Source: Phycisphaerales bacterium AB-hyl4 | GTDB lineage: Bacteria > Planctomycetota > Phycisphaerae > Phycisphaerales > Phycisphaeraceae | DNA: 64,000 nt | NCBI GenBank assembly: GCA_041821185.1 | Contig: JBGUBD010000013.1 | Span: 45,346 to 109,345, forward strand | Direction: 5' to 3' | Part shown: one piece after another, positions 54,563-63,855 of the stretch | How the letters are laid out: every line of letters starts with the position of its first letter | Position numbering within the stretch: position 1 is the first letter of the stretch | Program-made: the position numbers and the translations under genes | The notes under the pieces: generated by a model | What the model was told of the DNA's origin: nothing | The model's database searches: none | What the model saw: only the letters and a program-made list of their open reading frames with translations

Positions 54563-55273
54563 CTATGGCCTCTCGCCTGTCAACCACGGATGACGATTTA
54601 CCCAGATGCCAGAAAACATGGGGTGTTCTGCGCGTACATGTTCAATATGACCATCGAGAAAGACGACATTCTGACCACCATTGTGCCCGAAATAGCCGCG
54701 GGTTGGCAGGTGATTCCAGTTGAAGTTATAGGTGGAAGACCCGGTTTCATAATAATGAAGTCTGCTGGATTCCATCATGTGGGCGGTTTGGCTGAAACTC
54801 GCCGTAACTTCCTGTTGACGTCGTAACCGTCCATCTTTCGTCCGCAGAAGTCGCGACCCCACGATTCCTGATCTACCCGCAGCGACCTTTGTCTGAGCTC
54901 CAGAGACAAAGCCGGAGGTTTCCGCCCAGTTCTCCGGGCAACGCCAGACTTGTGATTCCAGCATCTCCCATTCACCGCCATGAGTTTGGACCGCACTTTC
55001 GGAGCCTATATGGCCGAGAACCGTGTCCAGCAAGGGATGCCAGATTTCTTCACGCCAGCCATCTCGCCGGCCCATCGGATACACCCAATCGCCAGAGTCA
55101 TTCACATAAACGTTGTAGGCGAGAACCAACTGCCGCATATTCGAGGCGCAGGCTGTCGTCCGCGCGGCCTGACGCGCACTTCTCAAGGCAGGCAATAGCA
55201 ACGCGACTAAAATCGCGATAATGCTGATTACAACCAGAAGCTCGATCAGCGTAAATCCTTTACGGGGCATCAT
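54563..55273 (-). CDS. Type IV pilin-like (pseudopilin) protein with H-X9-DG tail
   Basis: 236 aa from the ATG at 55273, seven bases after [25 protein letters not shown] is a class III prepilin leader cleaved before Phe and methylated. The C-terminus has [18 protein letters not shown], the H-X9-DG motif common in planctomycete and lentisphaeral pseudopilins. It sits between LacI and GH2. Dozens of such proteins per genome occur in this group beside polysaccharide-degradation genes; their role may be substrate binding or secretion. Confidence 0.92.
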   Translation of the reverse strand: MMPRKGFTLIELLVVISIIAILVALLLPALRSARQAARTTACASNMRQLVLAYNVYVNDSGDWVYPMGRRDGWREEIWHPLLDTVLGHIGSESAVQTHGGEWEMLESQVWRCPENWAETSGFVSGAQTKVAAGRSGIVGSRLLRTKDGRLRRQQEVTASFSQTAHMMESSRLHYYETGSSTYNFNWNHLPTRGYFGHNGGQNVVFLDGHIEHVRAEHPMFSGIWVNRHPWLTGERP

Positions 55274-55391
55274 CGCCATACTCCTATCAAAAGGTTTATT
55301 CGCCCCGGGAGCAAGAGGTGTCAGACGCATCGGGAATTGTGACCCTTCATTGCACATATGTAGTCAATCCAGAAAGGGGTGATGCCAGGCG

Positions 55392-56429
55392 TCACCGCGC
55401 CGTCTTGGGTGGCTGGCTGGTGGTGTCATAGTCAACGATTTCGCCCTGCAGATGCATGCCCATCGACATGACGATATTGGGACGATCAATCTTCTCCATC
55501 AGCATTTGAACGGCATACTCGCCGATGGCCTGCTTGTCGTATGTCACCGAACTTAGACGCAAGTCGTTTTGCGAACGATATCCCAAGTCGTCAAAACCAA
55601 CGACAGAGAGGTCGCGAGGAATTTCTAATCCTTGCTCATGCCAGGTATCAATGCACTTGACCGCCATCCCATCATTGACCACGAACACGGCAGTCGCCCC
55701 GCTTTTTATGATGTTGTCACATACTTCATGACATGTTGATGCAGGGCCGTCAGGATCAAGCCGTTCCTTCGCCACGAGTTCTGCATCAAGTTCGCGAACA
55801 CGATTTAGAAAACCCTCACGCCGACCACGGATCCATGCATACGTGCCGGCATGATCGACAATGGCCATACGGCGATGCCCCTGCCCGTAAAAGTGATCCG
55901 CAACTTTTGCCGAAGCGCTTTCGTTATCGATCGTGACAAAACTGATGTCTCGATCCGCCGTCGGCCGATTCAGCAGGATCACAGGGACTTGCATTGCCCT
56001 CAGCCACTCAAGATCGCTTTCTTCGGGATCTGCGCCGGTAATGATCACGCCGTCGAACTGACCGTGCTCCACCATATCTTGGAAAAGATCGTCCTCTTGG
56101 ATCGGTCGTCCATCAAGGAAAAGGCTCAGATGCACCTGACGCATCATCAATGCATCACGTATGCCCACGATAAATTGCCGCTTCAACGCATGGATATCAC
56201 CGAGCGAATCCAGGTTAGTGCCGAAGAGCATGAAAGCGATGTTTCGCGATTGGGTCTGTTGCACGGCACGAGGACGCCCTCGCTTTCGTGCCTGGTAGCC
56301 AAGCTTGCGAATCGCCTTTTCGATCTGCTTACGCTTACTTTCGCTGATTCCGTCCCGACCGTTGAGGTACATGGATACCGTTCCGGTAGAGACATTCGCT
56401 TTCCGAGCTACATCACGAATCGTGGCCAT
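55392..56429 (-). CDS. LacI family transcriptional regulator
   Basis: 345 aa. N-terminal HTH TIRDVARKANVSTGTVSMYL then a GKLGYQ-type hinge (RKLGYQARKRGRPRA), and the periplasmic-binding-protein-like effector domain (GVIITGADPEESD, NIIKSGATAVFVVNDGMAVK). Expected to repress the neighbouring carbohydrate genes until a sugar binds. GGAG lies six bases before the ATG at 56429. It is 53 bases downstream of the DUF4838 gene. Confidence 0.95.
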   Translation of the reverse strand: MATIRDVARKANVSTGTVSMYLNGRDGISESKRKQIEKAIRKLGYQARKRGRPRAVQQTQSRNIAFMLFGTNLDSLGDIHALKRQFIVGIRDALMMRQVHLSLFLDGRPIQEDDLFQDMVEHGQFDGVIITGADPEESDLEWLRAMQVPVILLNRPTADRDISFVTIDNESASAKVADHFYGQGHRRMAIVDHAGTYAWIRGRREGFLNRVRELDAELVAKERLDPDGPASTCHEVCDNIIKSGATAVFVVNDGMAVKCIDTWHEQGLEIPRDLSVVGFDDLGYRSQNDLRLSSVTYDKQAIGEYAVQMLMEKIDRPNIVMSMGMHLQGEIVDYDTTSQPPKTAR

Positions 56430-56482
56430 GCGTCACTCCGATCATTACGAACCTTGTACGGGCGGCATCCAACGTTTGCCGT

Positions 56483-59242
56483 TTATTGCACTGACGGATC
56501 GCCCGCGTCCCAGTCTTTCCCAAACTCTTCGGGAAGGAGCATCCCCTTTGGCTCGACCGCGAAGACCTGAGGCAATGTCCCTCCCAATCGCACAAATATA
56601 TCCTGTGCTCGGCGTTTCGAACCAGGTCCGACCTTAAGCGTCCACAGTCCAGGGCGAAGCGAATCCGCCATTTTCATTTGAAATGAGTGGCCGTCGCCAT
56701 CGATGTTGTCAACCTCTGCTTGAACGCTTCCTTGCGGGTCAAGCAACTCCGCCCGTGCCAAGGACCGCTCACCTCGTCCGCTCACATAAACTTCAAATGA
56801 GTCGATGTCCTCCGGCACCCAGAAGTACAACACCTGCTCATCACCGCTCAGACGCGCACGGACGCCTTCTTCCATCAACATTACCGCCCGGTTTGTGGTG
56901 CGGAAGCCGATTCGATTCCGGCCCGCTTCGCAATGCACTCGATATGTTCCGCGTGATGGGGCGGTGAATGTCACGACCTGACGCCTGCCGACGTTTATCG
57001 AACCGTCCTCTACCAACGCACCATTGGGCCCTTGGACCACGAACGTAAGGGCTTCGTCGTAGTCGCTCAGCTGCCTGTTTTCAAGCTCCAACGTGACACG
57101 CTCACCACCGTCGGCATACACCATGAATGTAGCGCGCCGCCGCACCACCAGTTGCTCCGGATCTTTGATGCCTGCCGAGTCTGCAGACAGTGGGATCATA
57201 TTCGTTTGCTGCATCTCGGGAATGGGTGGCCCGAGGTAACGCTGCAGACGACGGTACTGCTTGAAGTTCATGTACTGGAGGTAGCCCAGCGCGAAATTGT
57301 CGAAATTATTTTCAAACAGTTGTTGCGTTCGTTGGAATGCGTCCACCGCGATCGCAGGTGAAGCGCCCTCTCGGATGGCAGTCATCTTCGCCATCAGTTC
57401 CACCTGTGCCTCGATCAGTTCGAAGCCTGTGCGTATGAAAGCGACGCGATCGCGAAGGATTTCGTGCCCATCCTGCACCTGCGCCTCTGCAACTCGCAGC
57501 AATGCGTCCGCTTCTTCAAGCAGTTCCGCGGTGTAAAATTCCGGCACGATCTTTTCAATATGCGCCTCGCGCGACAAGCCGGCACCCGCCTCAAACACTT
57601 CGTACTGCACCCGTTCAAACAGGTCGAAATAAGCTTGGATGGACGACGCCGCTGAACCGAAACCTCGTTCGTAATAATCGTCCAGAAGAGCCTGCACATC
57701 CGCACGCGGATCCCAGGCGAGCTGCGCCAGCACGTAGTATTGCGGCCCTTGCGTTGACCAGTGATGGTAAACACTGTCAACGTCCAGGCCCATCATGTTA
57801 TGGTCGGCCAGGAAAGCAAAATCTTCACCCGCCCGAGCCGTGTAAAGCAACGGCAATCCCCAGTACCCCAATCCAGCCGCGGCATGCCCAAGATTGGGAC
57901 GCCAGACCATTTTTTCAGCCATCTCCGCCCATTGCCGCCAGTTCTCCTTGTCTTGCTCCCGCTGCGCCGTCGGTGACGCCGGCAGATTCCCCACAAAGCC
58001 GATGGCGACATTCGGCTCCAAAGCCGTCTCGACCGGCGGCGTACGATAGGCAGCGTACGCCCAGGCGCCAACGTACATGTCACGATCTCCGTAGCGATCA
58101 CGCAGACCACGCGCCAACTTGTTCCAGAACCGAACATAGCGGTCCGTCAACGCGACATGCTCCTCCTCGTGCCCGTCCCATCGCAACTCCACCGTCGGCC
58201 CGGAGTCCGGGTCCCAGGCGCGACAATCTTCGCATACACAGTATCCATTCGACGTACCGTCATTCGGCGAGCCGCTGAACACCGTCAGATGCGGACGATT
58301 CGCCAGATCTCGCTCCACCTCAACCAACCACTGATCCCAGACACGCGGATTCGACACGCACAGCTTGATATGCTGCCCCGGCGTGCTCCAGCCTGTCGCA
58401 ATATTGCGCCCCCGGCCACCATCCGGCTGCAGCGCGAAAAAGTCCGGGTTGTCCGCCTGGTAGCGGCTCCACCAATCCTGAAACGCGTGTTGCGCACGCA
58501 TGTTGAACGAGCCATGCGCCAGACGTTGGACTCGCTGCCATCGCGATACCTCCTCGTCCTTGCGCTTCGCAATAGCTTCCAGATCCGGAATCGGCCGATC
58601 CACCTCTGTCCGCCCCAAGACCGAAACGTGGCCCGCACGGTTGGTTGTCAAGCGAAGTAGCCGTTGACGCAGTTGCGGATGGTATTCATATACGAACGAC
58701 TCAAACGCAACACGCTCGCGCGATGGCACGTCTTCCCCCAGTTCACCCGGCCAAAGCCAACGAACGCCAAGATGCTTCTGCAGGAAGGTGTACACACCAT
58801 TGGCAGTGCCGCTTTCCACCTGCGCACGGCCGACGACCGCATCACGCCCAACAATAGCCACATGCCCCGGCTGAGCCATGACCACGAAAGCCTCCGGCCT
58901 CTCAAATGCGAACGGCTCGGCCCCGAACACATCTTCAACCTCCGGCCGGTGACCAACCCAGATCGTCGCCCCAGCCGAACCGTTAGGAATTTCGTCGGTG
59001 ACGACAATCTCATCCGCCCCGACGATCCTACTGAGGTAATGGGCCAACTCTTCCGCCGCCTCAGCCGTGTGCGGCGGCGCGTCTTGGGGAATCACGATGA
59101 CGGGCAATGCCTTGCCCGGCTCAACCAGCACCACCTCGCCAGCCTCTTCTCCAAGCGAAGCCGACGCGACCATGAGGCTCATGCAGACCCCCAACACCAG
59201 CCATCGGCACACGCGAAATTCACCGAACATGCAGGCATCCAT
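56483..59242 (-). CDS. DUF4838 secreted protein (GH20/alpha-glucuronidase-like)
   Basis: 919 aa. Signal peptide with WLVLGVCMSLMVASASLGEE. An N-terminal alpha/beta region (ETIVIPQDAPPHTAEAAEEL-type pattern, GVRWLWPGELGEDVP) resembles the N-terminal domain of alpha-glucuronidases and GH20 enzymes. The DUF4838 domain follows (FSGSPNDGTSNGYCVCEDCR with the paired Cys, FWNKLARGLRDRYGDRDMYV). The end is beta-rich. It probably acts on polysaccharide outside the cytoplasm; the activity is not established. The ATG at 59242 follows GAGTGAGG. It is the first gene of the LacI group. Confidence 0.88.
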   Translation of the reverse strand: MDACMFGEFRVCRWLVLGVCMSLMVASASLGEEAGEVVLVEPGKALPVIVIPQDAPPHTAEAAEELAHYLSRIVGADEIVVTDEIPNGSAGATIWVGHRPEVEDVFGAEPFAFERPEAFVVMAQPGHVAIVGRDAVVGRAQVESGTANGVYTFLQKHLGVRWLWPGELGEDVPSRERVAFESFVYEYHPQLRQRLLRLTTNRAGHVSVLGRTEVDRPIPDLEAIAKRKDEEVSRWQRVQRLAHGSFNMRAQHAFQDWWSRYQADNPDFFALQPDGGRGRNIATGWSTPGQHIKLCVSNPRVWDQWLVEVERDLANRPHLTVFSGSPNDGTSNGYCVCEDCRAWDPDSGPTVELRWDGHEEEHVALTDRYVRFWNKLARGLRDRYGDRDMYVGAWAYAAYRTPPVETALEPNVAIGFVGNLPASPTAQREQDKENWRQWAEMAEKMVWRPNLGHAAAGLGYWGLPLLYTARAGEDFAFLADHNMMGLDVDSVYHHWSTQGPQYYVLAQLAWDPRADVQALLDDYYERGFGSAASSIQAYFDLFERVQYEVFEAGAGLSREAHIEKIVPEFYTAELLEEADALLRVAEAQVQDGHEILRDRVAFIRTGFELIEAQVELMAKMTAIREGASPAIAVDAFQRTQQLFENNFDNFALGYLQYMNFKQYRRLQRYLGPPIPEMQQTNMIPLSADSAGIKDPEQLVVRRRATFMVYADGGERVTLELENRQLSDYDEALTFVVQGPNGALVEDGSINVGRRQVVTFTAPSRGTYRVHCEAGRNRIGFRTTNRAVMLMEEGVRARLSGDEQVLYFWVPEDIDSFEVYVSGRGERSLARAELLDPQGSVQAEVDNIDGDGHSFQMKMADSLRPGLWTLKVGPGSKRRAQDIFVRLGGTLPQVFAVEPKGMLLPEEFGKDWDAGDPSVQ

Positions 59243-59266
59243 TGCGACCTCACTCTTGGCAAAACA

Positions 59267-59311
59267 GTGTATCAAACATAAATTGAATAATATCTTTTCG
59301 CCATGATACAC
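59267..59311. promoter_or_regulatory. Inverted repeat, candidate operator of the DUF4838 promoter
   Basis: GTGTATCA at 59267-59274 and TGATACAC at 59304-59311 (8-bp perfect inverted repeat, 29 bases apart), directly upstream of the DUF4838 start. They could be two half-sites for the LacI protein. Confidence 0.45.
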
Positions 59312-59373
59312 GCCATATTTCCGCTTTGTCAACGAAAAAAATTTTGATTTTTGAACATTAACTGGTTTTTCTA

Positions 59374-59401
59374 TTGACAACGGGCAGGCGTCGTGTAATC
59401 T
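59374..59401 (+). promoter_or_regulatory. Sigma70-like promoter of the LamG/PEP-CTERM gene
   Basis: TTGACA at 59374-59379, a 16-base spacer, then TAATCT at 59396-59401, in an A/T-rich region about 100 bases before the ATG at 59505. Confidence 0.6.
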
Positions 59402-59504
59402 GCATCGCATGTGTTCAAGGATTCGGCAGGCCTCGCCTTGCAGTGCGACGCTCGGGCCGATGCGGAATCAACTCTGCGATCAATTCAACAAGGAGAGAAG
59501 TGAC

Positions 59505-60380
59505 ATGAGCTTCAGTCGAACGATTGCCAAAACGGGCGTGGTTGCGATGGCGCTGACATTCGCCGGCGTCAATACGGCCCAGGCCGACGTCATCGGCCAC
59601 TGGCGCTTTGAGAACAGCTCAGACCTCGGCCAGGCCACCGTCGGGCCGAATCTGAGCCAGTCGGGAACCGTCAGCTATTATGAACTCCCGGAAACCGGGC
59701 CCGGCTCGGCATTCCCCACCACCATCCCGCAGACCGGCACCTCGAACGAAGCGGCGGCACGCATCTTGTCGCCGACGGCTGATACGGGCTATCTGTCCAG
59801 CTCCACCGGTGTAGACAGTGCAGACTTGCGCAGCCTCAATGTTTTCACCTTCGAGGCCTTTGCCAATATCGAGAGCATTACCGTCAGTACGAATAACTAC
59901 TACCTCGCCGGCCAATGGGGCGGTGGAAGCGACCGGCGGTGGGCGGTTGGTGCTGAAGCAGGTACGGGCAATGTCCTTATCGTCACCAGCAGCGCCGGCA
60001 CCAACACATCCGTCACCAACACTGGTCTGACCATGACTGCCGGCCAGGATTATTACATCGGCGTGGCACTGGATGGCGAAAACGGCGAAGCCACCGTCTA
60101 TCTCAAAAATCTCACCACCGATGGCGAGCTCCAGACTGTTACGATCGCCAGCGGCTTGGAAATTCTCAATACGATCGGCGGGGACCCTTTTGTCATCGGC
60201 CGACTGACAACCTCTTCCAACTCCCGCTGGCACGGCCTGGTCGATGAAGTTCGCGTCACGAGCGGCCTTCTCGATGAAAGCCAACTGATGATCGTGCCCG
60301 AGCCGGCAAGTATGGCGCTGCTTGGCCTCGGTGGCTCGCTGATGCTGCTTCGTCGGTGCGGACAAACGGCACGCGTATAA
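59505..60380 (+). CDS. LamG-like PEP-CTERM protein
   Basis: 291 aa from the ATG at 59505 with AAGGAG nine bases upstream. Signal peptide to about residue 25 (GVNTAQADV). A concanavalin/LamG-like beta-jelly-roll (VIGHWRFENSSDLG at the start, RWHGLVDEVRVTSGLLDESQL at the end). A C-terminal VPEPASMALLGLGGSLMLLRR is a PEP-CTERM sorting signal for an exosortase. Likely a surface carbohydrate-binding protein in the neighbouring glycan-use region. Confidence 0.92.
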   Translation: MSFSRTIAKTGVVAMALTFAGVNTAQADVIGHWRFENSSDLGQATVGPNLSQSGTVSYYELPETGPGSAFPTTIPQTGTSNEAAARILSPTADTGYLSSSTGVDSADLRSLNVFTFEAFANIESITVSTNNYYLAGQWGGGSDRRWAVGAEAGTGNVLIVTSSAGTNTSVTNTGLTMTAGQDYYIGVALDGENGEATVYLKNLTTDGELQTVTIASGLEILNTIGGDPFVIGRLTTSSNSRWHGLVDEVRVTSGLLDESQLMIVPEPASMALLGLGGSLMLLRRCGQTARV

Positions 60381-60705
60381 ACGGCCAGGCAATGACCCTC
60401 CGTCAATCTCTTGCTATCTACCTGCTGCCATGGGGTTTTGTTGATCGGAAGCCGATATAGGATCACTTTGCATGACCAGCGTGAAGGTAGGGATTGCGTG
60501 TGGGCGCGGCAAACTAAATTGACAGACAGCGTAACAACCCTGGTGGGAGCCAGGGTTGTTGCATTCCCGGATTGTGCGTTCACGCACTCAGACAATCAAA
60601 CCGGGGTGTTGATCGCAAGTCTCGATACTGAGACGCTCAACCATCTGGATCTGCATACGGCTCGTGACCAGGCATTTGTGTCGCGAAATGAGTGAGAGCT
60701 ATGAC
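60381..60705. other. 325-base region with a hairpin between the PEP-CTERM and metallophosphatase genes
   Basis: AACAACCCTGG at 60533-60543 and CCAGGGTTGTT at 60550-60560 form an 11-bp stem with a six-base loop. No T-run. It may be a transcript-stabilising hairpin, a terminator or a REP-like element. No gene seen. Confidence 0.55.
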
Positions 60706-63264
60706 ATGAAGCGAATAGACAGTATTATTGGCGATCAAATCCTGCATCGCTTGCACGCTGGGAAACTGTTCATCCTTTTAGCTGTGATTATCATTTTGAG
60801 TACAACGACCTTAATGTACGCCGAATCGTCTGATGCGCAGGTAGCCACAGGAAGTGTGCTCGTCGCAGGCCAGGGAGATCCGATCGAAAACGTCATCGTT
60901 TCCGATGGCTACTCTTTTACTCAAACGGACCAAGACGGCCGATTCGAACTCAAGCTGCACGCCGCCGCACGATGGGTCACCCTTATCAATCCTTCTGGCT
61001 ATAAGCCGATCTCCGCGATGCATCAGCTGCGTCCAGAAGATTCGTCGGCCGATCTCACGGCAGATTTCGAGCTTGCCCCCCTCGAACACTCCCCTGACGA
61101 ATCTTTCACCTTCGTCTACCTGAGTGATGTGCACCTCGGCAGCGAATATCGATCAAGTCGCGTCCGAAACGAATTTATTGAAGCGATTAATCGGATTCCG
61201 GACCAGCCCAGATTTATCATGGAAACCGGCGACCTGTCGCTGGACACCGTTGATCGGATGGAGATCGCGAGGCAAAACAGCCTTCGTTATAAAATGCCCC
61301 ACTTGCCAAGCATTGGCAACCATGACCGGCCCGACGCGGGGCCGCACCGGGCGTACACATACGAACGGCTCTTTTCGCCGGTCTATTACGCTTTCACTTA
61401 CCACAATTATCTGTTCATCGCCCTTCCATGGGGAGATGATGTCGTTGAAGCTTACGAATGGTCAAAGACACTGCTTGAGAAGATAGGCAGCGACCATCAT
61501 GTGGTTGCGTACATGCATCACTGGGATGGTGTGCGAGCGAAGCATAACGAGTTTGCTTCGCTATTCAAAGAACACAACGTCGTGGGCGTGTTCATGGGGC
61601 ACTACCATATGAACCGGATGACCGAGCATGATGGGATTGCTTCTTATATGACGACTTCGGGAACGCCATATATTCGCGATTTTACGCGACCTGCATTCAA
61701 TATTGTCACGGCTCATCCCACCGGCGACATTGAGATCGAACAGCGACCGGTGGGTCACGCCCGCGATCTGTCGCTGATTTCGCCTGCCACAGATGGCAAA
61801 CTTTTTCGCGAGCTCGCGCAGAGCATCCTGGTAAATGCTTACGATACTTCAACGCCGGTGAGAACTGTCCGTGCCAGCGTGTTTGATGCCGGTGTTGCGG
61901 GGAACAAATTGCACACCGTTTCTTTGACGCAGGAGAATGCTTATCTTTGGCGAGCGGAGATTCACCCTGATGCGGCATGGCCGGAGACAGTTTTTCTGAC
62001 GATCGACGTCGAAGACGAAGCGGGTCATGCTTGGCCTTCGGTCAACACACTTCGGTCCGTCGCCGACGCCAGCGCACGACCGACGCCTCAGCTTGACCGC
62101 ATGGCTGACTTCTTGCCAAAACATGGGGAGGCCCCCCCGATTGAGGTCGCTTGGGCTTACAGCGTCGGCGGCAGTTTCGGCGTGAGCGCTCCGGTCGTGT
62201 ATGACGATGTGGTTTACGTAGGGGTCGAGCAATTCACCGAAGTGGATCGTGTGAATCCCGTTCTTGTCGCTGTAGATGCTGTGACAGGTAGCGAACGCTG
62301 GCAGTATGCGATGAAAGGTGGTTCTATTCGAACCACCCCTTCCGTCAGCAACGGCCTCGTGGTGGCGCAGGCGGACGATGGCCGCGTCGTCGTGCTGGAC
62401 CGGGAGCGAGGTCAACTGCAATGGATTGACCAGGGCATGGTTTCGACCGGCCCATCTTCACAGGTGTTTCATCGCAGTTCACCTGCCCTCCTCGGCGATG
62501 GAGACATCATTGCAGGCGGTGGGCCGATCTACAGCCGGTTGAATCTTGATAGTGGCGAACCAGTCTGGCGTCACGTCGACCGTAGCGGGTGGCGTGGATG
62601 GGGGCCGCCCTCACCTGTTGTCGCTGGCGACCGGGTACTTGCCAGTATTGACAATATCCTGCAAGCCATTGATGCCGCGTCGGGCGATATTCAATGGGAA
62701 ACGAGCTTTGAAGGAGCGCTGGGGGGCACGCCGGTTGTTGTGGATGAAACCGTCTACCTGCTTGCGCGTCATGCTGGCCGCTGGGAGCCACATCAGGCAG
62801 TTGCGATCAACCTGGAGGACGGGGACATTTTGTGGCACACGGATTTGCAGCATCGTGGCAAGAGTTTCAGTCCGCCTGTGGTGGCTGATGGCATCATGTA
62901 TGCGATCGATTACGACAGCGTCGTAGCCATTGATGCCGCCACCGGGCAGATTCGTTGGCGTGAAAGTTTTGCGCGCGGGCTGTCTGAAAGCGATTACCTC
63001 ATGTCCAGAGATCTGACCAGTGGTGCTCACCTTGAGAACAGTCTCTACGGCCTTGTCACAGGAACACCAGCAGCCGTTAATGGGCAATTGTTCTTTGTCA
63101 CCCGTACCGGCAGATTGATTGCCTTTGACCTTAAAAACAAGCAATACGCGTGGTCGTATGACTTGGGCACATCTGTAGATGCGGGGCCGGCGGTTGCAGG
63201 GAACATGATATATGTCGCTGGACGTAATGGAGTGCTTTATGCGATGGTAAAGCGAGGCGAGTGA
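60706..63264 (+). CDS. Metallophosphoesterase fused to a PQQ-type beta-propeller
   Basis: 852 aa. An N-terminal membrane/signal helix (LFILLAVIIILSTTTLMY), a carboxypeptidase-regulatory-like domain (about 45-125), then a calcineurin-like metallophosphatase: Asp141/His143 in SDVHLGS, Asp176 in ETGDLS, Asn205/His206 in GNHDRP, His in MHHWDG near 270 and His299/His301 in GHYHMNR. From about 490 a PQQ/quinoprotein-like propeller repeats patterns such as VYVGVEQF and ILQAIDAASGDIQWE. Exported or membrane-anchored phosphoesterase that may hydrolyse phosphodiesters of surface glycans or lipids. Start 60706; ATG at 60688 also in frame. Confidence 0.88.
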   Translation: MKRIDSIIGDQILHRLHAGKLFILLAVIIILSTTTLMYAESSDAQVATGSVLVAGQGDPIENVIVSDGYSFTQTDQDGRFELKLHAAARWVTLINPSGYKPISAMHQLRPEDSSADLTADFELAPLEHSPDESFTFVYLSDVHLGSEYRSSRVRNEFIEAINRIPDQPRFIMETGDLSLDTVDRMEIARQNSLRYKMPHLPSIGNHDRPDAGPHRAYTYERLFSPVYYAFTYHNYLFIALPWGDDVVEAYEWSKTLLEKIGSDHHVVAYMHHWDGVRAKHNEFASLFKEHNVVGVFMGHYHMNRMTEHDGIASYMTTSGTPYIRDFTRPAFNIVTAHPTGDIEIEQRPVGHARDLSLISPATDGKLFRELAQSILVNAYDTSTPVRTVRASVFDAGVAGNKLHTVSLTQENAYLWRAEIHPDAAWPETVFLTIDVEDEAGHAWPSVNTLRSVADASARPTPQLDRMADFLPKHGEAPPIEVAWAYSVGGSFGVSAPVVYDDVVYVGVEQFTEVDRVNPVLVAVDAVTGSERWQYAMKGGSIRTTPSVSNGLVVAQADDGRVVVLDRERGQLQWIDQGMVSTGPSSQVFHRSSPALLGDGDIIAGGGPIYSRLNLDSGEPVWRHVDRSGWRGWGPPSPVVAGDRVLASIDNILQAIDAASGDIQWETSFEGALGGTPVVVDETVYLLARHAGRWEPHQAVAINLEDGDILWHTDLQHRGKSFSPPVVADGIMYAIDYDSVVAIDAATGQIRWRESFARGLSESDYLMSRDLTSGAHLENSLYGLVTGTPAAVNGQLFFVTRTGRLIAFDLKNKQYAWSYDLGTSVDAGPAVAGNMIYVAGRNGVLYAMVKRGE

Positions 63265-63367
63265 AGTTAATGTTTTCCGTAAGGCAGCCCTCAAGCCTGA
63301 AGTTTGAGATTTCGCTTGAACCGGATCGATTGGTCGTCGTAGGGGCCGGCCTTTCGGCGGCCACCCG

Positions 63368-63855
63368 TGACCTGCCCCCGAATAACCAGTCCAGGAAATA
63401 TGCGAGGATTTCGCAATATGGTCCTGCCCCCGTCCTTGGTCCACCTCAGATGCGAGCTTTGACGCTCCTTGGTCATGGTACCTCGGCATGGGCCGGAGGC
63501 GTAGGCGCAGCCGAAGCCTCCGGCCCATGCCGCGCGGCGAACACCGCCGGGGCCATGTTGCCCAGGCTGCTGTGCGGCCGCTGCTGGTTGTAATCCTCCC
63601 GCCACGCTTCGATCTTCTCCCGTGCATCGGCCAAGCTCAAGAACCAGTGGCTGTTCAGGCATTCCTGGCGGAAGCGTGCGTTGAACGACTCGATCGTGGC
63701 GTTGTCCGTCGGCTTGCCCGGCCGACTGAAGTCCAGATTCACCTTGCTGCAGTAAGCCCACAGATCCAGATCACGCGAGATAAATTCGGGCCCGTTGTCG
63801 ACCTGAATCGCCTCGGGCGTGCCGTGCTCCGCTGCAACCCGCTCGAGCAACTCGT
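63368..63855. mobile_element. IS3-type insertion sequence remnant
   Basis: The left boundary TGACCTGCCCCC at 63368 resembles an IS3-family end. Inside is only the C-terminal part of the transposase (minus strand). The other end runs into a P-type ATPase coding sequence near 63850, so the IS is truncated. Exact junction inferred. Confidence 0.65.
63473..63855 (-). pseudogene. IS3 family transposase (OrfB) C-terminal remnant
   Basis: About 125 residues of the DDE integrase core: AIQVDNGPEFISRDLDLWAY (second Asp), SRPGKPTDNATIESFNARFR (Glu of the DDE in IESFNAR), QECLNSHWFLSLADAREKIE and YNQQRPHSSLG. The N-terminal half with the first Asp and OrfA are missing. The right limit is set where homology gives way to ATPase sequence on the other strand. 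Confidence 0.8.
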
